A DNA stretch of 64,000 nucleotides from Burkholderia contaminans (GCF_029633825.1 NZ_CP090640.1:1302001-1366000), one strand, 5' to 3'. Shown: positions 18,248-27,354, counted from the first letter of the stretch. Notes: generated by a model not told the origin, from the sequence alone. Program-made: numbers and translations.

Positions 18248-18323
18248 TCCGTCGCGCGACAGAAGTCCGGCGCACCGGCATAATCGACGTTTCGTTTTCC
18301 CTTACATCGACGCAGAGGCGGGC

Positions 18324-18965
18324 ATGAACTTGCATACGTGGTGGCTTTTCGTGGCGACGGTGTTCGTCGTGTCGGCGATTCCGGGCCCGAACATGCTGCT
18401 GGTGATGACGCACGGCGCGCGGCACGGGCTGCGGCGCTCGACGTGGACGATGGCCGGCTGCCTCACCGCGCTGGTGCTGATGCTGTCGGTGTCGGCGGCG
18501 GGTCTCGGCGCGGTGCTCGAAGCCTGGCCGGCGATGTTCAACACGTTGCGCTTTGCGGGTGCGGCCTACCTGATCTACCTCGGTGTGAAGGCGTGGCGCG
18601 CACGCGTGGACGACGAGCAACCTGCCGCCGACGTCGAGACCGTGTCGCGCCAGGGCGCGCCGGCATCGCGCGGGACGCTGTTCCGCAACGGCTTCCTGGT
18701 CGCGGGCAGCAACCCGAAGGCGATCCTGTTCGCGGCCGCGCTGCTGCCGCAGTTCATCAACGCCGCCGAGCCGACGCTGCCGCAGTTCGGCGTGCTCGTC
18801 GTCACGTTCGCGGTGATCGAGGTGAGCTGGTATCTCGTCTACGCATCGTTCGGCACGCGCATCGGCGCGACGTTGAAGAGCCAGAGCGTGGCGAAGATCT
18901 TCAACCGGCTGACGGGTGGCTTGTTCGTCGGCTTCGGCGCGATGATGGCGCTGGTTCGTCACTGA
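18324..18965 (+). CDS. LysE family exporter
   Basis: A 213-residue protein with about six membrane helices. The N-terminal family motif is present (AIPGPNMLLVMTHGARHGLRR), as are the NPKAILFAAALLPQF and C-terminal NRLTGGLFVGFGA motifs. LysE/RhtB proteins export amino acids or related compounds. The ATG at 18324 follows GAGGCGGGC, a weak site. It may be transcribed with the dehydrogenase gene 76 bp upstream. Confidence 0.9.
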   Translation: MNLHTWWLFVATVFVVSAIPGPNMLLVMTHGARHGLRRSTWTMAGCLTALVLMLSVSAAGLGAVLEAWPAMFNTLRFAGAAYLIYLGVKAWRARVDDEQPAADVETVSRQGAPASRGTLFRNGFLVAGSNPKAILFAAALLPQFINAAEPTLPQFGVLVVTFAVIEVSWYLVYASFGTRIGATLKSQSVAKIFNRLTGGLFVGFGAMMALVRH

Positions 18966-18986
18966 TGTCGAACTGACGCTGGCACG

Positions 18987-19030
18987 CAGAACGCCCCGTC
19001 CCTCGCAAGCGGGCGGGGCGTTCTGCTTTT
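18987..19030 (+). terminator. Terminator after the LysE exporter gene
   Basis: A 12-bp stem CAGAACGCCCCG/CGGGGCGTTCTG is followed by CTTTTC. It lies between convergent lysE-like and MFS genes. Confidence 0.85.
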
Positions 19031-19052
19031 CGGGCCTCCGTCACGCGCCCGC

Positions 19053-20348
19053 TCATGCACGCGGGCGCGTCAATGCCGCTGCGCCGGCGCCGCGTCCGGC
19101 CGCGAGCCCGAAGACGGCGGCCGCGCCGGCGAACGCAAACCCCACGCCGCACACCGCGCTCCACCCGCCCGAGGCCCACGCGCTGCCTGCGAGCACCGCG
19201 CCGAGCGCGCCGCCGATGAAGAACAGCCCGACGAACAGCCCGTTCAGGCGGCCGCGCGCGGCCGGGTTCAGCAGGTTGATTGCGCGGCGGCCGATCGTCT
19301 GGTCGACGATCACGCCCGCATCGAGCAGCGCGGCGCCGCCGGCCAGCAGCGCGAGCGCGAGGCCGCGATGCATGCGTGCGTCGAAGCCGAACCAGCCGGC
19401 GCCCGCGATCCCGAGCACGACGAGCGCCACGAGCATCGTGCCGTGCGCGATCCGCTGCGCGGCCGGGCCATGGCCGTGGTCGCCGGCACGGCCTGCGAGT
19501 GGCGTGACGATTGCACCGCTCGCGCCGGCGAACGCGAACAGCGCAATGCCGTGCAGGTCGAGGCCGAACGGCGGCTGCGCGAGCCGCAGCCCGACCGAGG
19601 TCCAGAATGCGCTGAACGCGGCCATCGCGAGCGCGGCCGACAGCGCATGCCGGCGCAGCACCGGCTCATCGGCGAGCAGGCGCCCCATCGACGCAAGCAG
19701 CGTGCGGTAGCCGGCCGAGATCGACGGCGTGCGCGACGGCAGGCGCAGCGCGAGCACCACGGCGATCGCGGCGTTCGCGAGCGCGGCCAGCACGTAGAAC
19801 CCGCGCCAGCCGGCTGACCCCGCGATCAGGCTCGCGAGCGGCCGCGACAGCAGGATGCCGAGCATCAGCCCGCTCATCACGTTGCCGACCGCGCGGCCGC
19901 GCTGCGCCTCGGGCGCCATCGACGCGGCCATCGGCACGAGCATCTGGATCACGCTCGACGCGGCGCCGGCCACGAGCGTCGCCAGCAGGAATACGGTGCC
20001 CGACCGCGTGAACGCCGGCAGCGCGAGCGCGGCTGCGCACGCGGCCAGCGTCGCGACGATCAGGCGGCGGTTCTCGAGCAGGTCGACGAGCGGGACGAGC
20101 AGCACGAGCCCGGCCGCATAGCCGAGCTGCGGCAGCATCGCGACGAGGCCGGCCGGGCCGGGCGGCAGGTGCAGGTCGGCGCTGATCGGCCCCGTCAGCG
20201 GCTGCGCGGCGAACAGGTCCATCACGATCACGCCGACCGTCGCGGCGAAGAACAGCGTCATGCCGGCGCTCAGCGCGGGCGGCGGGCCGGCCGGCGCGCT
20301 GACGGGCGGGCGCGCGGCGGCGGGGCAACGGTTGGCAGGGCAGTTCAT
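19053..20348 (-). CDS. MFS transporter (drug efflux type)
   Basis: A 431-residue major facilitator with about 12 membrane segments. Visible features are the N-terminal helix GMTLFFAATVGVIVMDLFAAQPL, the loop-2/3 region with DLLENRRLI, and RGRAVGNVMSGLMLGILLSRP, all typical of the inducible efflux family (YnfM/AraJ-like). The N-terminus is Pro/Ala-rich and cytoplasmic. It is divergent from a LysR regulator gene 97 bp away, which probably controls it. Confidence 0.88.
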   Translation of the reverse strand: MNCPANRCPAAARPPVSAPAGPPPALSAGMTLFFAATVGVIVMDLFAAQPLTGPISADLHLPPGPAGLVAMLPQLGYAAGLVLLVPLVDLLENRRLIVATLAACAAALALPAFTRSGTVFLLATLVAGAASSVIQMLVPMAASMAPEAQRGRAVGNVMSGLMLGILLSRPLASLIAGSAGWRGFYVLAALANAAIAVVLALRLPSRTPSISAGYRTLLASMGRLLADEPVLRRHALSAALAMAAFSAFWTSVGLRLAQPPFGLDLHGIALFAFAGASGAIVTPLAGRAGDHGHGPAAQRIAHGTMLVALVVLGIAGAGWFGFDARMHRGLALALLAGGAALLDAGVIVDQTIGRRAINLLNPAARGRLNGLFVGLFFIGGALGAVLAGSAWASGGWSAVCGVGFAFAGAAAVFGLAAGRGAGAAALTRPRA

Positions 20349-20445
20349 CGGAAGCCTGGCGAGTGAGTCGAAGGAGTCCCCATCGTAGGTGCCCGATGTT
20401 TATGCGACAATTGAAATATCTCTAACATGATTATGCGAGTTTGCT

Positions 20446-21375
20446 TTGAATACGCGTGATCTCCAGGCATTCGTCGCGGTGGTCGACAGCGGGTCGATGG
20501 TTGCCGCGGCCGCGAAGCTCCACCTGACGCAGCCGGGCCTGACGCGGCGCGTGCAGAACCTCGAAACGCTGCTCGGCATGCCGCTGCTCGAACGGCAAAG
20601 CAAGCCGCTGAAGCCGACGGCCGCCGGGCGCGACGTCTATGCGCTCGCGCGTAACGTGCTGGGCGCGGTCGACGAGTTGATGGCGGCGGGCGCGCCGGAC
20701 AGCGAGCCGTCGGGCGAGCTGCGCATCGGCGTGCCGCCGTTCCTGTCCGAGCTGGCGCTCGAGCAGCCGATCGACCGGCTGCGCGACGCGTTTCCGCGTC
20801 TCACGCTGCGGGTGACGGCCGGCTGGTCGCCGGCGCTGATGCAGGGCATCGAGCGCGGCACGCTCGACGTCGCCGCCGTGATGGTGCCGGCCAGTTCGAC
20901 ACTGCCCGATACGTTCGCGTCGACGCTGCTCGGCACGCAGCCGACGGTGCTCGTCGCCGCGCGCGACTATCCGCTGCCGGACGGTCCGCTGTCGATCGAC
21001 ACGCTGTCGGGTTTTCCGTGGGTGCTGAGCCAGGACGGCTGCGGGATGCGTTCGGCGCTGAGCCGCATGCTCGGCGCGGCCGGGCTGCCGTTCGACGTCG
21101 CGGTCGAGGCGTTCGGCTCGGAGCTGCAGCTGTCGCTCGTCGCGCGCGGCGCGGGCATCGGCATCGCCGCGCCGAACGCGCTGGCGCGCAGCGCCCATCG
21201 CGATGCGCTGAGGGTGGTGGAAACGGTGGGGCTGGAGACGCGGATCAACGTGTGGATCGTGCACGGCGCGCTGCCGGGCCGGCTGGTGCGGCCGGTCGCG
21301 CTGCTGCGCGATGCGCTGGCCGAAGTGCTCGACCGGGAAAACAGGGTGGGGTCAGATGCGGCGAAGGCGGTCTAG
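20446..21375 (+). CDS. LysR family transcriptional regulator
   Basis: A 309-residue LysR protein: winged helix-turn-helix at 1-60 (DLQAFVAVVDSGSMVAAAAKLHLTQPGLTRRVQNLE) and a co-inducer domain (about 90-295). The start is probably TTG at 20446 because the DNA-binding domain begins right there (NTRDLQAF). The gene diverges from an MFS exporter; LysR regulators usually control the divergent neighbour. An interrupted palindrome ATGTT-N23-AACAT (20396-20428) lies in the 97-bp space and may belong to its site, though it is not a clean T-N11-A box. Confidence 0.9.
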   Translation: MNTRDLQAFVAVVDSGSMVAAAAKLHLTQPGLTRRVQNLETLLGMPLLERQSKPLKPTAAGRDVYALARNVLGAVDELMAAGAPDSEPSGELRIGVPPFLSELALEQPIDRLRDAFPRLTLRVTAGWSPALMQGIERGTLDVAAVMVPASSTLPDTFASTLLGTQPTVLVAARDYPLPDGPLSIDTLSGFPWVLSQDGCGMRSALSRMLGAAGLPFDVAVEAFGSELQLSLVARGAGIGIAAPNALARSAHRDALRVVETVGLETRINVWIVHGALPGRLVRPVALLRDALAEVLDRENRVGSDAAKAV

Positions 21376-21418
21376 AGGCAGCATTCGAGGGAAAATCCTT
21401 ATTTTCTCTACGGAAATG

Positions 21419-21447
21419 TTGCATTGCGGAAACCGATTCGCTATAGT
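21419..21447 (+). promoter_or_regulatory. Strong sigma70 promoter of the candidate small RNA
   Basis: TTGCAT (21419-21424) and TATAGT (21442-21447) are separated by exactly 17 bp; each matches the consensus at four or five of six positions. It lies after the LysR stop and no open frame follows it. The predicted transcription start is near 21454. Confidence 0.7.
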
Positions 21448-21453
21448 TGCACC

Positions 21454-21513
21454 TGTCTCCTCCATGTCTCCTCTGATATGGATTCAGCCCGCCTCTTAGG
21501 CGGGCTTTTTTTT
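21454..21513 (+). ncRNA. Candidate trans-acting small RNA with anti-Shine-Dalgarno seed
   Basis: The predicted transcript is about 60 nt, from near 21454 to the T-run ending at 21513. The 5' half is unstructured and pyrimidine-rich, with two copies of a TGTCTCCTC block (21454-21463 and 21465-21473). The 3' half is a Rho-independent terminator: AGCCCGCCT (21486-21494), CTT loop, AGGCGGGCT (21498-21506), then eight Ts. No open frame is present. The layout is that of a small Hfq-type sRNA whose single-stranded seed pairs with ribosome binding sites. It lies between the LysR gene and the oppositely oriented ompW gene. I cannot say from sequence alone whether it matches a published Burkholderia sRNA. 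Confidence 0.68.
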
Positions 21514-21559
21514 GCCTGCGATTTTGTCGCGGTCTTCCCTTCCTCGTCCGTCGCCGCGC

Positions 21560-22396
21560 TCAGAACTTGTACGTCATCCCGACGTAGCTGATGATCGGAT
21601 CGGCCTTCAGGTCCGATTTCGACTCCGAGAGCACCGTGCCGTCGGCCGCCTTGATCGTCACCGTCGACGTCGTCTTCAGCGGGATGTACGTGACCGACGC
21701 GATCAGCCCGAAATGCTCGGTCATGTTGTACTGCAGGCCCGCGTTGAACACCGGCTGCCATGACGACGACGCCTTCGCCTCCACCGAGGTCGTACCCGGC
21801 TTGCCCGCGCCCGCCGCGAGAACCGCGCCGAGGTTGTCCTGCGTCTGCTTGATGAAGTTCGTGTTGAGCTGCAGGTCGCTGAACCAGTTGTACGACACGC
21901 CGAGGCCGAGGAACGGCCGGAACTTCGCGTTTGCCGCCCCGAAGTAGTACTGCAGGATCGCCGCCGGGCTCCACTGCCGCACGCTCTTCACGATCGGGTT
22001 GACCGAGGCCAGCCCGATGTTCTGCGTGCCGAGCGCGCCGGCCGGGCCGGGCGGCTTGATCGTGCCCTGGCCCGACACCTTGAACACCGGCGGCACGCCG
22101 GCCACCGACGTGACCGCGATATGGTCGGTCAGGAAGTGGCTGACCGTCAGGCCCACGGTGTCGGCGCCGCTCGTGTGCAGCCCGGTGCCCGGCGACGTGA
22201 ACGACGGCGGCAGCCGCAGCGGCGTGTTGATCGGCGTCGGCGCGACGTTGGTCGTCATCGGCGTGCTGCTCTGCTGCGGCATGATATGGAACCAGCCCAG
22301 CGTCACGACGTTGCTGCCAGCGCTCTGCGCGTGCGCCGCGAGCGGCGCCACGGCGGCGGCGCCGGCCGCCGCGCAGAGAAGGGTCTTCTTCATCAC
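21560..22396 (-). CDS. ompW: OmpW family outer-membrane protein
   Basis: A 278-residue protein with a signal peptide (cut after LAAHA-Q) and the OmpW pattern: GWFHIMPQQSS near the N-terminus, PTVGLTVSHFLTDH-like strands, KFRPFLGLGVSYNWF, and the C-terminal strand SYVGMTYKF ending in aromatic Phe, as needed for BAM assembly. OmpW forms a small eight-stranded barrel for hydrophobic compounds. The start is ATG at 22396, or at 22393 one codon later. It follows a DUF2957 lipoprotein gene by 15 bp, so it is probably the last gene of a three-gene unit. Confidence 0.9.
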   Translation of the reverse strand: MMKKTLLCAAAGAAAVAPLAAHAQSAGSNVVTLGWFHIMPQQSSTPMTTNVAPTPINTPLRLPPSFTSPGTGLHTSGADTVGLTVSHFLTDHIAVTSVAGVPPVFKVSGQGTIKPPGPAGALGTQNIGLASVNPIVKSVRQWSPAAILQYYFGAANAKFRPFLGLGVSYNWFSDLQLNTNFIKQTQDNLGAVLAAGAGKPGTTSVEAKASSSWQPVFNAGLQYNMTEHFGLIASVTYIPLKTTSTVTIKAADGTVLSESKSDLKADPIISYVGMTYKF

Positions 22397-22411
22397 GGCT
22401 TTCCCCTCCGC

Positions 22412-23662
22412 TTACTGGACGAATGCGCCGATCGTGAAATACGGCGTCGATCCCGCGTTGTCGAGGAAACCGAACACGCCACCCGTGAAGATGAACTTGC
22501 CGGTCGGCGACGTGCTGCCCGAGCCCGTGTGAATCGTCGTGACCGTGCCCGGCACCTTCTGCGTGTAGTCGAGATCGAGCGCGGTCGCGAGCGAGGCCTG
22601 CGACGCGTTGAACGGATCGAGCAGCGTGGCCTGCTTGTCGATCAGCGCGGTGGTCCGGTAATCGAACTGGCTGTCGACGCCGATGTACTCGCCGTTCTGC
22701 GAGCCGGTCGCGATCGCCGTCTGTGGCGAGAGGATCGAGATGCTCGATTCGTCATCGGCGGTGAGGCCCGGCACGCCGTTGGCGTCCGGCGTCGGGTTCG
22801 GGTTCGCGACACCCGTGCGCACGAGGATCGGCACGAGCTGGTTGCGCAGCTTGCCGACGATCATGAAGCCCTTGCCCTGCGGCGTCGCCGACAGCGTCGG
22901 CTTCAGCTGGCTCGCGTAGTTGTTCGACTGGAACGCGCCGCTGCCGTCGGCCGACTGCGCGAAGTTCGTGCCCTGCTGCGTGCAGGCGCCGCCCGCGAAC
23001 TGGCCGGTCGTATCGCACTTGGTCCACGTGCCGTCCGCGTTGATCGTCACCTTCGCGTCGATCGACGCGGGCGCGAACTTCTGCGACGGCACTTCGCCGA
23101 AGCCGATGTGGCTGTACGTGCCCGCGACCTTCGTGATGTCGGTTTCGATCGACGAGAAGCCGATGAACGGGTAGTACGGGAACTTCGTATCGGGCACCGC
23201 GGCCTGGCCGAGCACGCCGTCGAACTGGATTTCCTTGCCGGGGATCGTGCCGCCCGCCACGCCGAAGCCGACGAAGATGCGCGCCGGGCGCGACGCATCG
23301 AGGCTCGCGCCGTTCAGCCGGAACGCGCACTGGTTCAGCTTGTTGGTCGGCAGCAGCGTTTCCTGCGTGAGCGTGCCGCTGTCGACGGTGCCTGCGCGGG
23401 TCGGCGTGACGGTGCCGGTCTTTTGCGGGACGGCCGATTCGACGTAGGTGACCTGCCAGGTCATCTTGGTCGTGTCGAGCTGGACTTTCGCGAGCTCGCC
23501 GCTGCCTGCGCCGCCCGTGAATACAGTGTTGTAGTCGAGCGTGGCGGGGCAAAGCCGGTCTTCGACGAGCGGGGGCGGGTTGTCGCCGCCGCTGCCGCTG
23601 CCGCCGCAAGCGGAAAGAAGGGGGGCGGCAAAGGCCGCCGCCAGAATGAGGTTGCGCTTCAT
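22412..23662 (-). CDS. DUF2957 lipoprotein (first paralogue)
   Basis: A 416-residue lipoprotein with lipobox LLSACGGS (Cys19). The mature chain is beta-rich with few charged residues: GGAGSGELAKVQLDTTKMTW, FVGFGVAGGTIPG, FPYYPFIGFSSIETDITKVAG, DDESSISIL and the end STPYFTIGAFVQ. These landmarks recur in the next gene upstream, so the two are tandem duplicates. DUF2957 has no assigned function. The ATG at 23662 precedes MKRNLILAAAFAAP and has AGGAG just upstream. The ompW gene follows by 15 bp; a joint role at the outer membrane is plausible but unproven. Confidence 0.82.
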   Translation of the reverse strand: MKRNLILAAAFAAPLLSACGGSGSGGDNPPPLVEDRLCPATLDYNTVFTGGAGSGELAKVQLDTTKMTWQVTYVESAVPQKTGTVTPTRAGTVDSGTLTQETLLPTNKLNQCAFRLNGASLDASRPARIFVGFGVAGGTIPGKEIQFDGVLGQAAVPDTKFPYYPFIGFSSIETDITKVAGTYSHIGFGEVPSQKFAPASIDAKVTINADGTWTKCDTTGQFAGGACTQQGTNFAQSADGSGAFQSNNYASQLKPTLSATPQGKGFMIVGKLRNQLVPILVRTGVANPNPTPDANGVPGLTADDESSISILSPQTAIATGSQNGEYIGVDSQFDYRTTALIDKQATLLDPFNASQASLATALDLDYTQKVPGTVTTIHTGSGSTSPTGKFIFTGGVFGFLDNAGSTPYFTIGAFVQ

Positions 23663-23812
23663 GTTGCTCCTCCAGATTTGTCTTGTGCGGCGGCCAGCTC
23701 CCTGTCGGCCGCTTCTGTTGGTCGTGCTCGTCCTGCTTGCGCCGTGCCGAGCGCCTTCGTGCCTTCCCTGCGTCACGCGACGGCGGTCAGCCCGCCGTCG
23801 CGCCCTCGTTCG

Positions 23813-25243
23813 CTACTTGCTGATCTGCGCGCCCACGCCGAAGTACGGTGTCGACGACGTCGTCGAATTCGCCGACGTCGGCGTGACGCCGCCGTTCACC
23901 GTGCCCTGGATCAGCGCCGCGTACAGCCCGCCCGTCGCGATCACCACGCCCGATGCGGACGGGTAGGCCGCGCCGCTTGGCGGGGCGGTCGTCGCGTTCA
24001 GCAGGCCCGGCGTCGTCTGGCCGTAGTCGAGCGTGAAGCCGTCTTCCTCGACCTGCGTGGACGGGTTGATGAACGACGCGTTGCTGCCGCGGATCAGTGC
24101 GGCCGTGTACTTGAAGTTCGAGTCCGCGCCCGCGTAACCGCCGTCGATCGCGCCCGACGTGATCGCCGTCGCCGCGCCGAGCACCGCGATGCCCGATTCG
24201 TCGTCGACCTGCGCGTCGGTGTGCAGCGGCGGCGTGCCGAGGTTCACGTTGCCCGTGCGCACGATCACCGGCACCGTCGCGCCGTTGAGCTGGCCGATCA
24301 CCATGTGCGCGGTCGCCGACTTGCCGGTCGCGCCGACGATCGGCAACTGCGTTTGCGGCAGCGTCTGCGGCGCCTTCGCGCTGTCGAAGTAGCCGCCGTT
24401 CGCGGTGTTCGCGGTCCACGGGTTGCCGGTCGTCTGGCAGCCGCCCGAACTCGTCGACGTGCACGCGCCGTTCGCGTCGAACGTCTCGCTCGAGTTCGAA
24501 CCCTTCGTCGCATAGTTGCCCGACGGCACGAGGTGGTAGATCAGTGCGTTGTACGTGCCCGGCAGCTTCGTGAGGTCGGTCGTCGTGTTCGCGAAGCCGA
24601 GGAACGGGTAGAAATCGAAGTGACGGTTCGGCACCTTGCCGACGTCCTTTGCCACCACGACCGGACCGATGGCGATCGTCAGCCCGTCGTACTGGATCGT
24701 CGCGCCCGGAATGCCGCCGCCCGCGACACCCATGCCGACCAGCAGCATCGGCGGGTTCGCCTGGTTGAAGTCGGCGGCCGTCGAATAGGTCGTGCCGTTC
24801 GGCGCCTTGCCCGAGCCCGGCGTGAGGATGAACGCGCAGCGCGTCTGCTCGGCGGTCGGCAGTACGCCGGTCGGCGGGTGCATGACTGCACCGGTGATCG
24901 TCGTGCCGGCGCGGCTCGGCGTGACCGTGCCGGTCGCGAGCGGAATCGGCGATTCGAGCCACTTGAGCGTGTAGGTCATCGCCACCGCGTCGATGTTGAC
25001 GCTGACGATCTCGCCGCTACCGGCGCCGCCGAGGTACGTGCTCTTCACGATGTCGGCGTTGGCCGGGCACAGTGCGCCGTTGATGGGCTGCGACGGCGGC
25101 GGCCCTTGCGTGCCGCAACTGGATCCGGAACATTGGGGCGCATTGATCGGCGCGGGTGCGCCGCCGTCCCCCCCACCACATGCAACCAGGAAAGGGGCAA
25201 TGGCAAAGGCCGTTGCCACCCCCTTCGATAAGGTGTGCGACAT
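23813..25243 (-). CDS. DUF2957 lipoprotein (second paralogue)
   Basis: A 476-residue lipoprotein with lipobox FLVACGGG (Cys22) and a Pro/Ser/Cys-rich linker (about 25-50). It shares with its neighbour the landmarks GGAGSGEIVSVNIDAVAMTY, VGMGVAGGGIPG, FDFYPFLGFANTTTDLTKLPG, DDESGIAVLG and the C-terminus STPYFGVGAQIS. It is about 60 residues longer, mainly in the linker and in a central Ser/Thr/Gly-rich insert. Function unknown. It is the first gene of the DUF2957-DUF2957-ompW set; 150 bp separate the two paralogues, so a second internal promoter is possible. Confidence 0.82.
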   Translation of the reverse strand: MSHTLSKGVATAFAIAPFLVACGGGDGGAPAPINAPQCSGSSCGTQGPPPSQPINGALCPANADIVKSTYLGGAGSGEIVSVNIDAVAMTYTLKWLESPIPLATGTVTPSRAGTTITGAVMHPPTGVLPTAEQTRCAFILTPGSGKAPNGTTYSTAADFNQANPPMLLVGMGVAGGGIPGATIQYDGLTIAIGPVVVAKDVGKVPNRHFDFYPFLGFANTTTDLTKLPGTYNALIYHLVPSGNYATKGSNSSETFDANGACTSTSSGGCQTTGNPWTANTANGGYFDSAKAPQTLPQTQLPIVGATGKSATAHMVIGQLNGATVPVIVRTGNVNLGTPPLHTDAQVDDESGIAVLGAATAITSGAIDGGYAGADSNFKYTAALIRGSNASFINPSTQVEEDGFTLDYGQTTPGLLNATTAPPSGAAYPSASGVVIATGGLYAALIQGTVNGGVTPTSANSTTSSTPYFGVGAQISK

Positions 25244-25676
25244 GCCGCTGTCTCCAATCGTTTAATTGTGCGAGCTAATGTCGCCGCCTTGATTTTTGCT
25301 GTCAATTGATGAACCCGTCTAAAAAAGGCGATTGAAACGGGTGTCGTGTATTGAATCCTTGTCCGACACGGCATTCGGTAAGAATTAAAACGTGGGACAG
25401 GCTGCCGAAAGCGGCCAGAGTGGGGGATGTGCGACGCCGGACAGGCCGGCGCAGAGCCTTCCTGCGTATAACGGCAGCGTTTAAAGCGGCGGTATCCGGT
25501 TTATCCCTATTCGGGATTGACTGGATAAAGAAGGGGCGGGATTAATTCACTGGTAATCGCGCAATGGAAAGCTTGTAAATATTTGTAAATGCGCGATCCG
25601 GATTTTTATTTATTGCCTGATACGGGTAAATAAAAAGCCGGCCAGTGGCCGGCTTTGCATTGCATGCGATGATGAA
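25244..25676. other. Intergenic region upstream of the DUF2957 genes
   Basis: 433 bp, clearly more AT-rich than its surroundings. On the - strand a TTGACA (complement of 25300-25305) is followed 17 bp later by a weak -10 (GACATT), a possible promoter of the 25243 gene. At its left end lies the argC terminator. I see no small gene in the rest. Confidence 0.5.
25630..25656 (-). terminator. Terminator of argC
   Basis: The inverted repeat AAAGCCGGC/GCCGGCTTT with a short central loop, on the - strand followed by TTTATT, lies 21 bp after the argC stop. Confidence 0.8.
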
Positions 25677-26627
25677 TCAGCGTTTGAGGCCGGCGTCCTC
25701 GGCCGCGCCGATGTTCAGGTTCATGCACTGGATCGCGGCGCCCGACGCACCCTTGCCGAGGTTGTCGAGGCGCGCGACCGTGACGAAGCGCTCCGCGTTG
25801 CCGAACACGAACAGGTCGACGCGGTTCGTGTCGTTGTTCGCCTGCACGTCGAAGAAGCCGCCGTCGAGGTTCGCGTCCGCATCGAACGGCGCGACGCGCA
25901 CGAACGCTTCGTCCGCGTAGTACTCGGCGAACACGCGCTGCACGTCCTGCGGCGTCGCGCGCTTCGCGAGCTGCTCGGGCGTGAAGTAGGTCGTCACCGC
26001 GAGGCCCTTCAGGAACGGACCGACGATCGGCGTGAAGATCGGCGGGTTCGCGAGGCCCGTGTGCGCGGCCATTTCCGGCAGGTGCTTGTGCGCGAGGCCG
26101 AGCGCGTACGGGCGCGGGCTCGCGAGCTTGCCGCCCGGCGCCGCGTTCTCGTACTCGGCGATCATCGACTTGCCGCCGCCGCTGTAGCCGGTGATCGAGT
26201 AGCTGTGCGCGGCGAACGTCGGCGCGACGATGCCCGCATCGACGAGCGGCCGCATTGCGAGCACGAACGCCGATGCGTGGCAGCCCGGCACCGCGATACG
26301 CTTCGACGTGCGAATCTTCTCGCGCTGCGCGCGGGTCAGCTCGGGCAGGCCGTAGGCCCAGTCGGCGCTGGTGCGGAACGCGGTGCTCGCGTCGATCAGC
26401 GTGGTGTTCGGGTTCTCGACGAGCGACGCGGATTCGCGCGACGCGACGTCCGGCAGGCACAGGAACGTGACGTCCGACGCGTTGATCAGGCGGCGGCGCT
26501 CGTCGACGTCCTTGCGCTTCGCTTCCTCGATACGCAGGATCTCGATGTCGCTGCGTGCCGACAGGTATTCGAAGATCTTGAGGCCGGTTGTGCCTTCCTG
26601 GCCGTCGACAAAAACTTTGGTGCTCAT
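25677..26627 (-). CDS. argC: N-acetyl-gamma-glutamyl-phosphate reductase, type 2
   Basis: 316 residues. It makes N-acetylglutamate semialdehyde in arginine synthesis. The short form (AGPR type 2) is recognisable by length and by the N-terminus [21 protein letters not shown]. The catalytic cysteine lies in [12 protein letters not shown]; the [14 protein letters not shown] and [14 protein letters not shown] segments complete the active site. It stands as a single gene with its own terminator, which is normal for argC in Burkholderia. Confidence 0.94.
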   Translation of the reverse strand: MSTKVFVDGQEGTTGLKIFEYLSARSDIEILRIEEAKRKDVDERRRLINASDVTFLCLPDVASRESASLVENPNTTLIDASTAFRTSADWAYGLPELTRAQREKIRTSKRIAVPGCHASAFVLAMRPLVDAGIVAPTFAAHSYSITGYSGGGKSMIAEYENAAPGGKLASPRPYALGLAHKHLPEMAAHTGLANPPIFTPIVGPFLKGLAVTTYFTPEQLAKRATPQDVQRVFAEYYADEAFVRVAPFDADANLDGGFFDVQANNDTNRVDLFVFGNAERFVTVARLDNLGKGASGAAIQCMNLNIGAAEDAGLKR

Positions 26628-26713
26628 TTCGCTCTCACTGAATGAAACGGGGGCCCGCGCCCTGAAACCGCCATTTTAAGACGTCATCCGGCGGGCCTGC
26701 ACCGCGCGGGGCG

Positions 26714-26740
26714 AAAAAAAGACGGCCGGCGGGCCGTCTT
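26714..26740 (-). terminator. Terminator of the WrbA-like gene
   Basis: Stem AAGACGGCC/GGCCGTCTT; on the - strand the hairpin is followed by a seven-T run (complement of 26714-26720). It lies 41 bp after the stop at 26782. Confidence 0.85.
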
Positions 26741-26781
26741 GTGTCCCTTTGGCGCCGGCCGCAGCGGGCGCCGGGGCGCGC

Positions 26782-27354
26782 TCAGCCGCGGCCGGCAACC
26801 CAGCGGGCGGTCGCTTCGGCGACGCGCCGGCCGAATGCCTTGCCCGTCTCGAGGTCGCCCGGCAGCGGGCCTTCGTCGGGCGTCGAATCGGCCGGCGACT
26901 GCGCGAGCAGGCCCGTCGAGCCGCCCAGGTAGTTGATGTCGTTGCGCGTGGCCGCCTTCGAGTTGGCCGGCATCAGGCTCGTGCCGACCCACACCATCCC
27001 ATGCTGCATCGACAGCGTGACGAAATATTGAATTGTCGAGAATTTGTCGCCGTTCATCGTCGCGGAGTTCGTGAAGCCCGCGGCGATCTTGTCCTTCCAT
27101 TTCTGCGTGAACCACGCTTTCGACGTCGCGTCGGCAAACTGCTTGAACTGCGCCGACGGGCCGCCCATGTAGGTCGGCGCGCCGAAGACGATCGCGTCGG
27201 CCGCGTCGAGCGCGGCCCAGCCCGCGTCGTCGACGTCGCCGACGGCGAGCAGGCGCACGGTCGCGCCGGCATCCTGCGCGCCCGCGTGCACGGCTTCGGC
27301 CAGTTTCTGCGTGTGACCGTAGCCGCTGTGATAGACGATGACGATGTTCGACAT
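26782..27354 (-). CDS. Flavodoxin-fold NAD(P)H:quinone oxidoreductase (WrbA-like)
   Basis: A 190-residue flavoprotein. The FMN phosphate loop VIVYHSGYGHTQKLAEAV is at the N-terminus, FGAPTYMGGPSAQFKQFAD forms the second FMN loop, and FVTLSMQHGMVWVG resembles the WrbA active-site stretch. WrbA-type enzymes reduce quinones with two electrons and limit redox stress. The ATG at 27354 gives MSNIVIVYHSG. It is preceded, on the same strand, by a PEBP-family gene 216 bp away; the genes are probably separate units. Confidence 0.88.
   Translation of the reverse strand: MSNIVIVYHSGYGHTQKLAEAVHAGAQDAGATVRLLAVGDVDDAGWAALDAADAIVFGAPTYMGGPSAQFKQFADATSKAWFTQKWKDKIAAGFTNSATMNGDKFSTIQYFVTLSMQHGMVWVGTSLMPANSKAATRNDINYLGGSTGLLAQSPADSTPDEGPLPGDLETGKAFGRRVAEATARWVAGRG

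Noticed and set aside
20396..20428. LysR box upstream of the MFS/LysR pair
   Set aside because: ATGTT-N23-AACAT is not a standard T-N11-A site; kept only as a note in the LysR entry.
22121..25231. A 1036-codon open frame opposite the DUF2957 genes
   Set aside because: Arg-rich shadow without domains; the - strand lipoproteins have signal peptides and matching landmarks.
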